The notes under the pieces: generated by a model
What the model saw: the letters and a program-made list of their open reading frames with translations, nothing else
Database searches by the model: none
What the model was told of the DNA's origin: nothing
Position numbers and translations under genes: made by a program
Source of the DNA: SYFY01 sp031385325
GTDB lineage: Bacteria > Pseudomonadota > Gammaproteobacteria > Pseudomonadales > Azotimanducaceae
Length of the DNA: 64,000 nucleotides
NCBI GenBank assembly: GCA_031385325.1
Contig: JANNBJ010000052.1
Coordinates: forward strand, 1-64,000
Direction of reading: 5' to 3'
Part shown: positions 9,959-18,849 of the stretch, one piece after another
How the letters are laid out: the number at the start of each line of letters is the position of its first letter
How positions within the stretch are numbered: the stretch's first letter is position 1

Positions 9959-10894
9959 TCAAGCCCCCAGACGAATCGCGAGGCTGTGGTACAGCGGAAT
10001 ACCAATCAGCACGTTGAATGGAAATGTAACCCCGAGTGATGCTGCAAGCGACAAAGCAGGATTCGCCTCGGGAACGGAGACCCGCATGGCAGCAGGAACG
10101 GCGATGTAAGACGCACTGGCGGCAAGGATGGCGAGCAACGTTACGCCCCCCTCGGAGAAGCCGAGCCAGACTCCAACGAGTGCACCACACACTGCCGACA
10201 ACAAAGGCATGCCGATGCCAAACACGACGAGAAAAACACCGTAGTGACGCAGCCCGCCGATCTGAACGGCCGTAATCAATCCCATCTCCAGCAGAAACAG
10301 CGCGAGAACGCCTTTGAAAAGATCGAAAAAGAGAGGCTCGATACTGACGATGCCCGACGGCCCGGCAATCCAGCCGATCAACAATCCTCCTATGAGCAGA
10401 ACGACACCTTTGCCGAGAAATACCTCATGCGCCACGAGGCTCAGGCGAAGGTCACTTCTGAATCCTCGCGCCATGAGAATGCCGATCAGAATCGCCGGGA
10501 TTTCCATCATCACCAGCAACAGCGGCATCTGCGCTTCGAAGCTGATGCCCTGGTCAGCCAGCCATGCGGCACCTACCGCGTAGGTTCCGACACTCACCGA
10601 GCCGTAGTGCGCTGCAATGGAGGCAGCATCTGCGCGAGGCAGTCGGCCCACAAAACGCAACACCGGAAAGGCAACAAACGGCAATAACGACCCCAACAGA
10701 AGCACCGCCAGTATTTGCGGCAACATGGCCTCGAGAGGCTGGCGCGCCAGTTCAATGCCACCTTTCATACCGATGGATAACAAGAGAATCATGCTGACGA
10801 GTTCGTAGACCGCAGCCGGGAGGCGCAGCTCGGAGCGCAGCAGACCCGCCGCGATACCGAGCAGGAAGAAGAGAATGACAGGGTCAATGTTCAT
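9959..10894 (-). CDS. SbtA-like sodium-dependent bicarbonate transporter
   Basis: This 311-residue permease has about ten segments and the SbtA organisation. It begins IDPVILFFLLGIAAGLLRSE, followed by LRLPAAVYELVSMILLLSIG MKGG split by the usual glycine turn, and includes HYGSVSVGTYAVGAAWL, ILIGILMARG and the C-terminal ASASYIAVPAAMRVSVPEAN with NPALSLAASLGVTFPFNVL. In cyanobacteria SbtA imports bicarbonate with sodium for carbon fixation. In a presumed heterotroph it may supply bicarbonate to carboxylases; PurK downstream uses bicarbonate. It is followed by its PII-like partner and is divergent from chrA. Confidence 0.88.
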   Translation of the reverse strand: MNIDPVILFFLLGIAAGLLRSELRLPAAVYELVSMILLLSIGMKGGIELARQPLEAMLPQILAVLLLGSLLPFVAFPVLRFVGRLPRADAASIAAHYGSVSVGTYAVGAAWLADQGISFEAQMPLLLVMMEIPAILIGILMARGFRSDLRLSLVAHEVFLGKGVVLLIGGLLIGWIAGPSGIVSIEPLFFDLFKGVLALFLLEMGLITAVQIGGLRHYGVFLVVFGIGMPLLSAVCGALVGVWLGFSEGGVTLLAILAASASYIAVPAAMRVSVPEANPALSLAASLGVTFPFNVLIGIPLYHSLAIRLGA

Positions 10895-10997
10895 CGTGCA
10901 GGACTATATCAGCCCGAACGAACCGCACTATCCGGTTTATCTTGCGGTTCATGCAGCTCACCCGCACGATCAACGCTTCACTGAGGATCTCGCTGAA

Positions 10998-12344
10998 GTG
11001 TCTCGGGTAAACGTCGACAGGGCCATCCTTCCGGAATCCGTTCCGTTCCGGGAAGCATTGGGATTCTGGCTGAAACTGGGATTCATCAGCTTCGGCGGGC
11101 CCGCCGGTCAAATCGCGATCATGCATGAAGAGCTGGTCGAACGACGCCGCTGGATCTCCGAAGGTCGATTCCTTCATGCCCTCAACTTCTGCATGGTTCT
11201 GCCTGGACCAGAAGCGCAGCAGCTGGCGACTTATCTCGGCTGGTTGATGCATCGAACCCTCGGCGGTGTGCTGGCCGGCGCGTTGTTCGTTCTCCCATCA
11301 CTCTTCATCCTGATCGGCTTGTCGTGGGTGTATGTGGCCTATGGCAACACGCCGCTGATCGCCAGCCTGTTCTATGGCATCAAACCGGCGGTCACAGCAA
11401 TCGTGTTGCATGCGGCATGGCGAATCGGGTCACGCACGGTCACCAACACCTGGCTGGCTGCCATCGCCGTAGCTTCGTTCACGGCCACCTTGTTCGGAAA
11501 CATCCCGTTTCCCTTGATCGTCTTCGCTGCGGCTGTTCTTGGATACCTGGGCGGACGCCTGCAGCCTGAGCGTTTTACTACCAAGGGCTCGCACGGATCC
11601 GGTGTCAAACACCAGAGTCCAGCGCTGATCGACGATGAGTCGCCTCGACCACCGCACACTCACTTTTTTCTACGCAGACTGATTCTCATCATCGTCGCAG
11701 GCTTGTCGCTGTGGTTGGTACCCATGCTGATCTTCACCAGCTTGTTCGGCTGGGACCATCTACTCACGCAAATGGGTTGGTTTTTCACCAAGGCTGCATT
11801 ACTCACTTTTGGCGGCGCCTATGCTGTCTTGCCTTACGTGTTTGAGGGCGCGGTAGAACAGTACGGCTGGGTGACGACTGCCCAGATGATGGACGGTCTG
11901 GCGCTTGGCGAAACCACACCAGGACCACTCATCATGATCGTTGCGTTTGTTGGCTTTGTCGGAGGTTATGCGAGTCAGGCGATGTCGGCAGTGAGCCCGT
12001 TCTGGACAGGCGTGAGCGCCGCCGTGGTGGTGACCTGGTTTACCTTCCTGCCTTCGTTCCTGTTCATTCTCGCGGGCGGGCCGCTGGTCGAGTCCTCGCG
12101 CCGGACCCCAGCGTTCACCGCGCCGTTAACCGCTATCACTGCAGCAGTAGTCGGAGTGATCGCGCACCTGGCGCTGTATTTTGGCCAACACGTGATTGCG
12201 CCCGATTGGAACCTTGCGTCCCTCGACTGGGTGGCTTTATGCATTACCGTTCTGGGTGCAATTGCACTGTTCCGATTCAAACGAGGAGTACTGGAAGTGA
12301 TTGCCGGAAGTGCAGTGATCGGCGTGTTGATAGGCCTGTTATGA
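10998..12344 (+). CDS. chrA: ChrA-family chromate transporter
   Basis: This two-domain CHR protein has the signatures FWLKLGFISFGGPAGQIAIM and HALNFCMVLPGPEAQQLATY in the N-terminal half. The C-terminal half repeats them as FFTKAALLTFGGAYAVLPYV and GLALGETTPGPLIMIVAFVG. ChrA exports chromate (or sulfate-like oxyanions). I chose the GTG at 10998 (448 residues) because homologues begin only 10-20 residues before the first FGGP motif. An earlier in-frame ATG at 10875 would overlap the divergent sbtA by 20 bases. A loop rich in Ser, His and Pro separates the two halves near residues 195-225. Confidence 0.9.
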   Translation: MSRVNVDRAILPESVPFREALGFWLKLGFISFGGPAGQIAIMHEELVERRRWISEGRFLHALNFCMVLPGPEAQQLATYLGWLMHRTLGGVLAGALFVLPSLFILIGLSWVYVAYGNTPLIASLFYGIKPAVTAIVLHAAWRIGSRTVTNTWLAAIAVASFTATLFGNIPFPLIVFAAAVLGYLGGRLQPERFTTKGSHGSGVKHQSPALIDDESPRPPHTHFFLRRLILIIVAGLSLWLVPMLIFTSLFGWDHLLTQMGWFFTKAALLTFGGAYAVLPYVFEGAVEQYGWVTTAQMMDGLALGETTPGPLIMIVAFVGFVGGYASQAMSAVSPFWTGVSAAVVVTWFTFLPSFLFILAGGPLVESSRRTPAFTAPLTAITAAVVGVIAHLALYFGQHVIAPDWNLASLDWVALCITVLGAIALFRFKRGVLEVIAGSAVIGVLIGLL

Positions 12345-12348
12345 ACAG

Positions 12349-13320
12349 CTATAACCAGCCGCGGCGCTTGAAAAGCGTGTACGGCACCACGGCCGAGAGG
12401 ACCATCATCCCAATCGCCATGGGATATCCAAAGTGCCAGGTCAATTCCGGCATGAGCTTGAAGTTCATCCCGTAGATCGACGCGATTAATGTGGGTGGCA
12501 GGAATACAACTGCGGCCACCGAAAAGAACTTGATGATAGCGTTCTGTTCGATGTTGATGAGGCCGAGAGTTGCATCGAGCAGGAACGTCACCTTGTGGGT
12601 CAGCGAATCAGCATGATCGGACAAGGAGCGCAGATCGCGGGAGATGGTCTTGATCCTGCCTTTCATTTCCTTTTCGTTGCGCGGCGACTGCATGGCCTGC
12701 GCCAGAAAACCCATCACCCGCTCAAGCGACGCCAGACATTCACGCAGATTTGAGGTCAGATCGCCTTCTCTTCCAATCTCTTCGATGATGGACTGCAGCT
12801 TGGCATTCGGGCGTCGTTTTCCACCCGTCGTCCGGAAGATGCTGTGCGAAATCGCGGCGATGTCGTGGCCAACCCGCTCAATGATATCGGCCATGCGATC
12901 TACCTGGGTTTCAAGCAGCGCAAGTAACACAGACTCCCCGTCGTAGCACCCCATCGGCACTCGGGCGGCTCGCGAAGGCAGGGTCTTGAACGCCCGCGGC
13001 TCGTGGTACCTCACCGTCAGAAGTCGATGATGCGACAGGACAAAGGTGACCGGCGCGAGAACCGGCTCGTCCGTATCCATCAGCGAAGGCAGGGTCGCCG
13101 TCACATAGATGGCGCCTTCCTCGACATAAAGGCGCGACGAGACCTCGATCTCATCCATTTCTTCCCGTGTCGGTATTTCCAGCTTGAGGGCTCGCTCAAG
13201 CGCAGCCTCTTCTTCTCGGGTGGGCTCGAACAGATCGATCCAGACGACGCCATCCAGATTCGCGATGTCGGCGCGGGTACACAGCAGGCGTTCCTGCTCG
13301 TTGAGATAGGCGTTGATCAT
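12349..13320 (-). CDS. corA: CorA-family magnesium/cobalt transporter
   Basis: This 323-residue protein has a large cytoplasmic domain and two C-terminal membrane helices. The selectivity signature YGMNF is at about residue 283, between the helices, and the C-terminus is basic (FKRRGWL). CorA forms a pentameric Mg2+ channel, also permeable to Co2+ and Ni2+. The stop lies five bases from the convergent chrA stop, so the genes share a terminator region. Length and topology are typical. Confidence 0.95.
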   Translation of the reverse strand: MINAYLNEQERLLCTRADIANLDGVVWIDLFEPTREEEAALERALKLEIPTREEMDEIEVSSRLYVEEGAIYVTATLPSLMDTDEPVLAPVTFVLSHHRLLTVRYHEPRAFKTLPSRAARVPMGCYDGESVLLALLETQVDRMADIIERVGHDIAAISHSIFRTTGGKRRPNAKLQSIIEEIGREGDLTSNLRECLASLERVMGFLAQAMQSPRNEKEMKGRIKTISRDLRSLSDHADSLTHKVTFLLDATLGLINIEQNAIIKFFSVAAVVFLPPTLIASIYGMNFKLMPELTWHFGYPMAIGMMVLSAVVPYTLFKRRGWL

Positions 13321-13401
13321 TGCATTGCGGGGGATGTGTGAACCGGCGCCACTCTGACACCGGTCACACAGTCGAGCAAGTCAACAAATGAGGATCCGCG
13401 G

Positions 13402-15447
13402 TCAGTTGAACCGCGCCCTGATACCTGCATGCAGGGAAGCACCGGGCAGTGGCACAAACGCCGCCCGAAAAGACGTGCTGCGGCGGGCATCCTCATCTAG
13501 AAGATTGGTGCCACGCATGAACACATCCCAAACCAGCGGACCCTGGGTCTGCAAGTGCAACACCACATTGGCGTTCAGCATCGTGAAGTCTCGGGTCTGG
13601 AACGAGCTGATGTCGTGTTGCTCCGCGTGATAGACCGCTTCGATGCCAGCCGACCAGGAATCATTTTCACAGCCGAGTTCGACGCCCAGACGCAGCGGCT
13701 GTATCCGTGGCAAATCCTCGCCCTTGGTCTTGCCACGTACGTAGTCGCTGAACAGTCGCAGATTCCAGCCCGCGTCCGGGCCTGCCAACGCCAGTATCAA
13801 TTCAGCTTCAATACCGTAGAACTCGGCATCCGCCTGCTGATACGGTGTCACCGGCAAGCCGTCTTCTTCCTCATCCGTTGCAACGCGAAAAACGTAGTCG
13901 GCAATGTCGTTGTAGAACACGCCCACGTGCCAATCCAAAGCCTCGCCGTGGTGATGTACGGCGACGTCCAGATTTTCGGAAACTTCCTGATCCGTGCTGT
14001 CGCCTCCATTCGCAAGCAGGCCGATCTCGAAGAGACCGGTCGCCAGATGAGCGCCGTTGGCATACAACTCCTCCAGCCCCAGATTACGTTCGGATCGAGA
14101 GAGGTTGGCGGTAAAGTCATACTCATCGGCAAAATCCCAGTTCAACCCGATTGCCGCCGAGAGCGCGGTCTCGTCATAACGCGGCAGTCCACCGTCAGCC
14201 TCATGCTCTGTCGTTTCAACGCGATAGCCAAAGTCGATGAGGACGGATTCCAACGCAAGCGCTTCCAGCAAGAACACCCCGTAACTTTGTGAGTCGGTTG
14301 CCGGCACAAACGCTTCCGCGCCAACAGCAGAGAACGCGCGATCGCTCAGCTGTACCCCGATCGATCCACGCAGCCCGGCCACCGGCACATGGACCAGTTC
14401 AATCCGGCCTTCCCAGGCATCATTCTCGAATGTAGTCGCCACTTCTCCGGTGGGTTCGATCTCCTGATGCTGATAGTCGTTGTGCGCAACCTTGAAGCGA
14501 AGGCTCTCGAGGAAAAGGCTCTCGAGGACACTCGCATATTCCAATGCACCATGCACGTCAACCCGGGTCTGCTCGAGTTCGATAAACGGGCCTGCGGCGA
14601 CCAGTGGTGTGTCCACGTCACCACCTTCCTCCTCGCCTTCTTCAGGACCGGGAAGCCCATAAGTGGTTTCGTATCGTGAGACTGCGGCGCCGACAAAACC
14701 CTGTTCACCAACCCAGGACAGACCACCCGCATACCCTTCGGCTTCTCCGTCCGAGTTGATCACACGTCCCTTGACCTCGTCATCAGGTCGCTTTGCGGGG
14801 TCGGTCGTAGCAAAGCCAGGAATCTCAATGTTCCCTGAATCGCGCTTGAATCCATCAACGTGCCAGGCAAGCGCGCCGGCAGCGCCGTCCAGCCGGGCGG
14901 CCGCAGCCAGTTCCTCGGATGCACTGTCACCGCGCAATTCCAACGCGCCGGAGAGTGGTTGTTCACGCATGGTCTCCGGAATACGCGAATCGATCACATT
15001 GACCACACCACCCGCTGCGCTGCTGCCGTACAACAGCGTTGCCGGCCCACGCAGAATTTCGATTCGTTCTGCAAACAGCGGTTCGAGCGGCACCGCATGA
15101 TCCGGGCTGATATCCGCCGCATCCATCGTACTCAAGCCACCATCCAGCACCGCAACACGCGGCCCATCCTGACCACGTATGATCGGCCGACCCGCCACCG
15201 GGCCAAAGTACGTGGTGCTCATGCCAAGCTCATTGGCCAGCGTTTCTCCGATCGAGTTCGCGGACTTCTTCAAAAGTTCTTCCTCACCGAGAATCAGTGC
15301 GGGCTGCGTCAGATCATCCGCAGCCCGACGCAACGGGTTGGCGGTGACGATGATTTCTTCGATCGTGTCTGGCGTGACAGATTGCACGGTCGCAGTCCAT
15401 AGCACCGCACTCGCTGCGGCGAGCAGCGACATCGATAACTTGTTCAT
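13402..15447 (-). CDS. TonB-dependent outer-membrane receptor, ZnuD-like
   Basis: The start is placed at the ATG at 15447, six bases after AGGAA, giving 681 residues with a signal peptide (MNKLSMSLLAAASAVLWTA). A TonB box-like IEEIIVTANPL follows. The plug contains GRPIIRGQDGPRVAVLDGG and ERIEILRGPATLLYGSSAAG, and the barrel ends in F-N with an ASLHAGIRARFN last strand. An extracellular loop holds an acidic EEGEEEGGDVDT stretch; ZnuD zinc receptors have metal-binding loops in a comparable place, usually with more histidine. Together with the zinc-chaperone-like gene upstream, zinc uptake is the likely role. No clear Zur operator was found by eye. Confidence 0.88.
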   Translation of the reverse strand: MNKLSMSLLAAASAVLWTATVQSVTPDTIEEIIVTANPLRRAADDLTQPALILGEEELLKKSANSIGETLANELGMSTTYFGPVAGRPIIRGQDGPRVAVLDGGLSTMDAADISPDHAVPLEPLFAERIEILRGPATLLYGSSAAGGVVNVIDSRIPETMREQPLSGALELRGDSASEELAAAARLDGAAGALAWHVDGFKRDSGNIEIPGFATTDPAKRPDDEVKGRVINSDGEAEGYAGGLSWVGEQGFVGAAVSRYETTYGLPGPEEGEEEGGDVDTPLVAAGPFIELEQTRVDVHGALEYASVLESLFLESLRFKVAHNDYQHQEIEPTGEVATTFENDAWEGRIELVHVPVAGLRGSIGVQLSDRAFSAVGAEAFVPATDSQSYGVFLLEALALESVLIDFGYRVETTEHEADGGLPRYDETALSAAIGLNWDFADEYDFTANLSRSERNLGLEELYANGAHLATGLFEIGLLANGGDSTDQEVSENLDVAVHHHGEALDWHVGVFYNDIADYVFRVATDEEEDGLPVTPYQQADAEFYGIEAELILALAGPDAGWNLRLFSDYVRGKTKGEDLPRIQPLRLGVELGCENDSWSAGIEAVYHAEQHDISSFQTRDFTMLNANVVLHLQTQGPLVWDVFMRGTNLLDEDARRSTSFRAAFVPLPGASLHAGIRARFN

Positions 15448-15528
15448 ACAAAATTCCTGGTAACAAAATAATGAGCGCACGGGACATTGCCTTGAGCACT
15501 ATTCATACGACGTGAAACGGAGTGTCAG

Positions 15529-15810
15529 TTACAGGAGTTGAGCAGGAGGGGCGCGAACTTGAGGGAGGGATAGCGAAGCGTGTTGTACCAGAACGTCGGC
15601 GATTACGATCGTTGGTACTGGTGCGGATTCGAAACCTTCATCGACTTGGGAAGTTGAAGGTATCGCCGCGTGACTCTGACTGAATAACAGGCAGAACTCG
15701 CAGGACTGGCCTGCTTCATGACTATCCAGCTGACTTGCATGAGCCGTGCTTGCCAGCTGTGCAAACAGGAATGCGGCCAGCGCCAGCGCCGGCAACAGCC
15801 GGGATCGCAT
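15529..15810 (-). CDS. Small periplasmic protein, zinc-chaperone/DUF2946-like
   Basis: The start at the ATG at 15810 is favoured by AGGA five bases upstream and by a clean signal peptide (MRSRLLPALALAAFLFAQL, cleavage near AHA-S); it gives 93 residues. The mature part has HEAGQSCEFCLLFSQSHA, a C-x2-C motif with nearby histidines, and ends with an RAPPAQL motif. Small proteins of this plan are annotated as zinc-chaperone components of zinc uptake loci. It lies 81 bases upstream of the ZnuD-like receptor on the same strand, which fits delivery of metal across the periplasm. An alternative start is at 15843. Confidence 0.65.
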   Translation of the reverse strand: MRSRLLPALALAAFLFAQLASTAHASQLDSHEAGQSCEFCLLFSQSHAAIPSTSQVDEGFESAPVPTIVIADVLVQHASLSLPQVRAPPAQLL

Positions 15811-15968
15811 TGATTTCCTGTGCAAGAAGGATGGCATCGTCATGGTCCGAAGCTTACCGGTATGCACCTGAAAGACAATCGGCAAGCCGTTCCCACAACA
15901 CTAAGGTTCCGTCGCTCTGCGTGGCAGAACCCGACTCTCATCAGCAACCGCTGGCACCCTCGGCCCGG

Positions 15969-17006
15969 TCAGGATGGAGGCAGCACTTCATAGTACTTGT
16001 TGCCTGCGGTCGCCCAGTCACCCGCCATCTTGAAAAACTCCGGACCCATCGGATCAATACCACGCATCGGCATTGAGCCTCTTCGAATATTGAAGTCATG
16101 GGGCGCAAGTTCACCAGCGCGTTGAAAGTGCTGTTCCGCTTTCTCGGCCTTGCCTGACACGAGCAAGTGCCGCGCCAATGCAAACTCCGTTCGCGCCAGC
16201 TGGTGCTCGGCCGTCGGCAACGACTGCAGGGCACGTGCCCGGTCATCACTCCAGGGTTTCACGCCATCTTTCACCCACGCACGCAGAGCGTTCTTGTGAA
16301 CCTCGGCGTCGAGTCCGGTGACCTGCTGATACTTGTTGTTGCCATAAGCCACATCATTCGGCCGCACAATCATGCCAAGTTCGTCGATCCAGAGAATCGT
16401 CGGCACATTGACCATGTTGTAGAGATCAGACACCACATAGTGGGTGTCGATGAGACTGGGATGTGTCGGTGAGGCACCCTCAATCCAGGGACGTGCGGAT
16501 TCTGCATCCTTGTCGAGCGCCACGGTGATGACGGTAAAACCATCGTCTTTCAGTTCTTCGTAGATTTCCTGCCACCCGGACAGGTCTTCGCGGCAGCCTC
16601 ACCAGGAGGCGTAACTCGCCAACAGGATTTTCTTGCCGCGATAGTCCGACAGCCTGTGGACATGACCACTCAGGTCTGGCAGCTCAAAATCCGGAGCAAC
16701 CAGCGTCTGCAACGAATCAGTGCGATCAGTAGCGGCCTCACCCAAAGCCACCATCCGCTCGCCCGCTTCAATCACCAACGGGCGATGCAATCGCGCAGCA
16801 AACGCGGCGAGATTCACGCGTCCATCATCTTCAACTGCAACGCCAGCGGGGACACAACGATCACCGAGGCAGAAGCCTTCCGCCTTGGTTGACCAGCCCG
16901 TTGCCGTTTCCAGCCCGGTCTGCGTCACCAGGAGTTGATCACCCATTGGGGACACCTCGATCGGCACGGCCGATTCGGTGGTCACCAGCGTCCATATCTG
17001 CGTCAT
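15969..17006 (-). CDS. Redoxin-family selenoprotein (in-frame UGA read as selenocysteine)
   Basis: Read through one TGA at 16601-16599, the frame from the ATG at 17006 (AGGAGA upstream) to the stop at 15969 is continuous: 345 residues with Sec at about 136. The N-terminal third is unfamiliar. The redoxin core follows with VAPDFELPDLSGHVHRLSDY and KKILLASYASW-U-GCREDLSGW, so UGA falls exactly where the peroxidatic or attacking cysteine belongs. Then come VITVALDKDAESARPWIE and VNVPTILWIDELGMIVRPND, and a helical TPR-like tail ending YYEVLPPS. Conservation continues unbroken after the UGA, which argues against a pseudogene. A suitable hairpin follows the UGA. Likely a thiol peroxidase or disulfide reductase. 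Confidence 0.85.
16569..16596 (-). promoter_or_regulatory. Candidate bacterial SECIS hairpin after the UGA
   Basis: Directly downstream of the UGA the mRNA can fold. A lower stem of five pairs joins 16596-16592 to 16573-16569 (CTGCC with GGCAG). A six-base 5' bulge follows, then an upper stem of three pairs, 16585-16583 with 16576-16574. The loop is six bases (16582-16577), UGUCCG, with G in second position. The loop begins 16 bases after the UGA. Bacterial SECIS elements bound by SelB have such a short stem-loop in the coding sequence with a G at the start of the loop. Recognised by eye; no energy calculation was done. Confidence 0.55.
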
Positions 17007-17043
17007 TCGACATCTCCTGAATACTTGTGGAATTTGCTTCTTG

Positions 17044-17475
17044 ATGGTGAGCGTGACGCTACTCAAGGGTCAAGCAACTCTGTGTCCCACACTGCACTCG
17101 CGACGTCGATTTACGGTCTCGTGTCAACCGCCTGTTGCACTGCTGGCACTAATTTCGAACGCCCCTCAGGCAGCTCCAAACTCCGGCATTAACACAAGGC
17201 CGGACTATCAGCACTGCCTATGCAACAACGGTGATGGCATCGCCCTGTCAAGATCATTCAAGAAAAAGAAAGTGGAGGTAACCCAGGAACAGTGCAGGGC
17301 GACTTGCTACGCAAGAGCGAAGAAATGCGCCGACGCTGGCGTGATAACCATCGCTTCTGGCGTGGTGACTAGGAACATGTGTTTGACAGACGTCTGTGGA
17401 TCGCTCGCCAGCGCAGAGAGTGGGGCCGGGATTGAGCCTCCAGAATCTCATCCTGCCGAAACTAGAGCCGAGTAG
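17044..17475 (+). CDS. Small secreted cysteine-rich protein, family 2
   Basis: No known family recognised. From the ATG at 17044 (143 residues) there is a basic stretch (HSRRRF), a hydrophobic segment VALLALISNAPQAAP resembling a signal peptide, then a mature domain. The cysteine pattern in TQEQCRATCYARAKKC and MCLTDVC is C-x3-C-x6-C ... C-x4-C, preceded by HCLC. The same C-x3-C-x6-C ... C-x4-C pattern, also preceded by Q-E-Q, occurs in the minus-strand protein at 19111-19359, so the two look related. The start lies only 37 bases from the divergent selenoprotein start. A strong hairpin follows the stop. The exact start is uncertain. Confidence 0.55.
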   Translation: MVSVTLLKGQATLCPTLHSRRRFTVSCQPPVALLALISNAPQAAPNSGINTRPDYQHCLCNNGDGIALSRSFKKKKVEVTQEQCRATCYARAKKCADAGVITIASGVVTRNMCLTDVCGSLASAESGAGIEPPESHPAETRAE

Positions 17476-17477
17476 GA

Positions 17478-17512
17478 CTTAGGGAAGCTCTGCTTCTTCG
17501 AGCTTCCCTAAG
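17478..17512 (+). terminator. Perfect 13-bp stem-loop after the cysteine-rich gene
   Basis: CTTAGGGAAGCTC at 17478-17490 pairs perfectly with 17500-17512 around a nine-base loop. It starts three bases after the TAG stop. There is no run of T after it, so it may act as a transcript 3' end stabiliser or a factor-assisted terminator. Confidence 0.65.
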
Positions 17513-17766
17513 AGCAGCCTGTATCGACCGTGGCGACCGACGATGTCGGACTTGGCATTAGCAAAGTCGTTGGTGCTGCGCAACCACATATCCTTGTGAC
17601 TCATAGACACCAATCCCACTGGCGTCACACATCACCCTCCAAGAATGGGACATCTTAGTTTTTTCAAAAGGGACACTACTGCTTTGCTCCTTCTGTGTTG
17701 GCGTTCTTGTTGACTTTCGTTTCGCCGCAGGTGCAGAGTTACGGAAAGTCCACCGGTCAGGCAATT

Positions 17767-18135
17767 GTGTATATTGATGTTCGTCTAGTGCTCGCGAAGA
17801 CTCTGTTAGCGATAGCCTTGGCATCTACCGGCCAAGCAGTGGCAGTCTCCAATCCTGGAGATATCAGTACAGCCTCGTCTGCACCGAGCCAGCGTCCATC
17901 TTCGCCTGGCGACGCAGGTCCGGTCGCGAATGCGGCGATTACACTGACGTGTGGCAGTGGTTCATCAAAGCGCGTGTATACGCTGAAGAGTGGATCAGGT
18001 AATGCGAATTGCTCGCTCTCTACAGATCGGAAGTCAGCCAGCTGTACGGGTGACTCCGGAGAGTCTTCCGCGAGTTGTGACGGCGGTTGCACAGGATCAA
18101 GTGGAGCAGGCAGCTGCTCCATCGGAGTCAAGTAA
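17767..18135 (+). CDS. Small secreted six-cysteine protein, family 1 (copy 1)
   Basis: Not a recognised family. I place the start at the GTG at 17767 (122 residues), which gives a signal peptide VRLVLAKTLLAIALASTGQA; a frame extends further upstream to 17695. The mature part begins low-complexity (Ser/Pro/Gly), then has GPVANAAITLTC and six cysteines spaced C-x19-C-x10-C-x10-C-x3-C-x8-C. The same order with nearly the same spacing is found in the next gene and in the minus-strand gene at 23459-23818. Probably an exported disulfide-bonded protein. The 17-base gap to the next paralogue implies a common transcript. Confidence 0.6.
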   Translation: MYIDVRLVLAKTLLAIALASTGQAVAVSNPGDISTASSAPSQRPSSPGDAGPVANAAITLTCGSGSSKRVYTLKSGSGNANCSLSTDRKSASCTGDSGESSASCDGGCTGSSGAGSCSIGVK

Positions 18136-18152
18136 TAATTCGAGGTAAGGCT

Positions 18153-18515
18153 ATGCGTAGATTGTTGTGTGGATTTGCAGTTGGACTGATTTTCCTGGCT
18201 TTGGCAGGTGTCGAAGTGGCGCAGGCGGCGAAAGACGTCGAAGCCGTCAATGCTGCCAAGCGAGCGGGAAACACTCCTTCCGGTGCAGGTGGGCCGGTTA
18301 CCACCGCTGCAATCGAATTGGTGTGCAGTGACGGCACGAAGCTTTCAATTTCCACCGGGAACGATAGTGGGGTGTGTCATTCTACCCAACAAGGCACTGG
18401 GATCGCCTGCGGACCATCAGGAGGCAATCCGACCGTCAACGCGGTGTGTGGTGCCGGATGTACCAGCGTATCTAGCGGCGCTACCTGCAATCGTTTCCCT
18501 AAGGGAACCTATTGA
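18153..18515 (+). CDS. Small secreted six-cysteine protein, family 1 (copy 2)
   Basis: The ATG at 18153 follows an A/G-rich ribosome site (GAGGTAAGG) and gives 120 residues with a textbook signal peptide, MRRLLCGFAVGLIFLALAG, cleaved near AQA-A. The mature domain has GPVTTAAIELVCSDGTKLSI and six cysteines spaced C-x16-C-x10-C-x12-C-x3-C-x8-C, matching its upstream neighbour (GPVANAAITLTC in that copy). Function unknown. The pattern suggests three disulfides and periplasmic or extracellular location. About 600 bases without an intact gene follow. Confidence 0.75.
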   Translation: MRRLLCGFAVGLIFLALAGVEVAQAAKDVEAVNAAKRAGNTPSGAGGPVTTAAIELVCSDGTKLSISTGNDSGVCHSTQQGTGIACGPSGGNPTVNAVCGAGCTSVSSGATCNRFPKGTY

Positions 18516-18849
18516 AAGCGTGTCGGACATGAGGTGTGAAGAAGATCTTTACAGCCCCTTCAATACCAGGCTTAGTTCACGCTCCAACTCCCGTTAGCTG
18601 ATCTGAGCCTCTTTTCGGGAGAGGTCTCGAAGCCGCACAGTCACCACGACCGCAGATCAAGATCACCGCCTTCCCGCAGGGGAAACCCAGCCAACTATTC
18701 CAGTATTTGATTTGTCGACCATGTGCGTTGCCAAACTTGTCCTACTTCCCATCAGTCTTCAGTCCAGCTGACAGATCCCACAGCTCCCTGCGATAGGTGC
18801 GTTCGATCCTCACGGCTGGATGCAAGACCTTCACTCTCGAAACCCCACG
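18516..18849. other. Stretch without a recognisable gene
   Basis: Between the six-cysteine gene and the regulator remnant no convincing gene is visible. Short frames here have no signal peptide, domain or ribosome site. It may hold further decayed sequence from the duplication that left the regulator remnant immediately downstream. Confidence 0.5.

Noticed and set aside
16599..17066. Annotating the redoxin as two genes split at a stop
   Set aside because: The downstream part continues the same fold in the same frame, and the stop falls exactly on the active cysteine, so read-through as selenocysteine is the better explanation.
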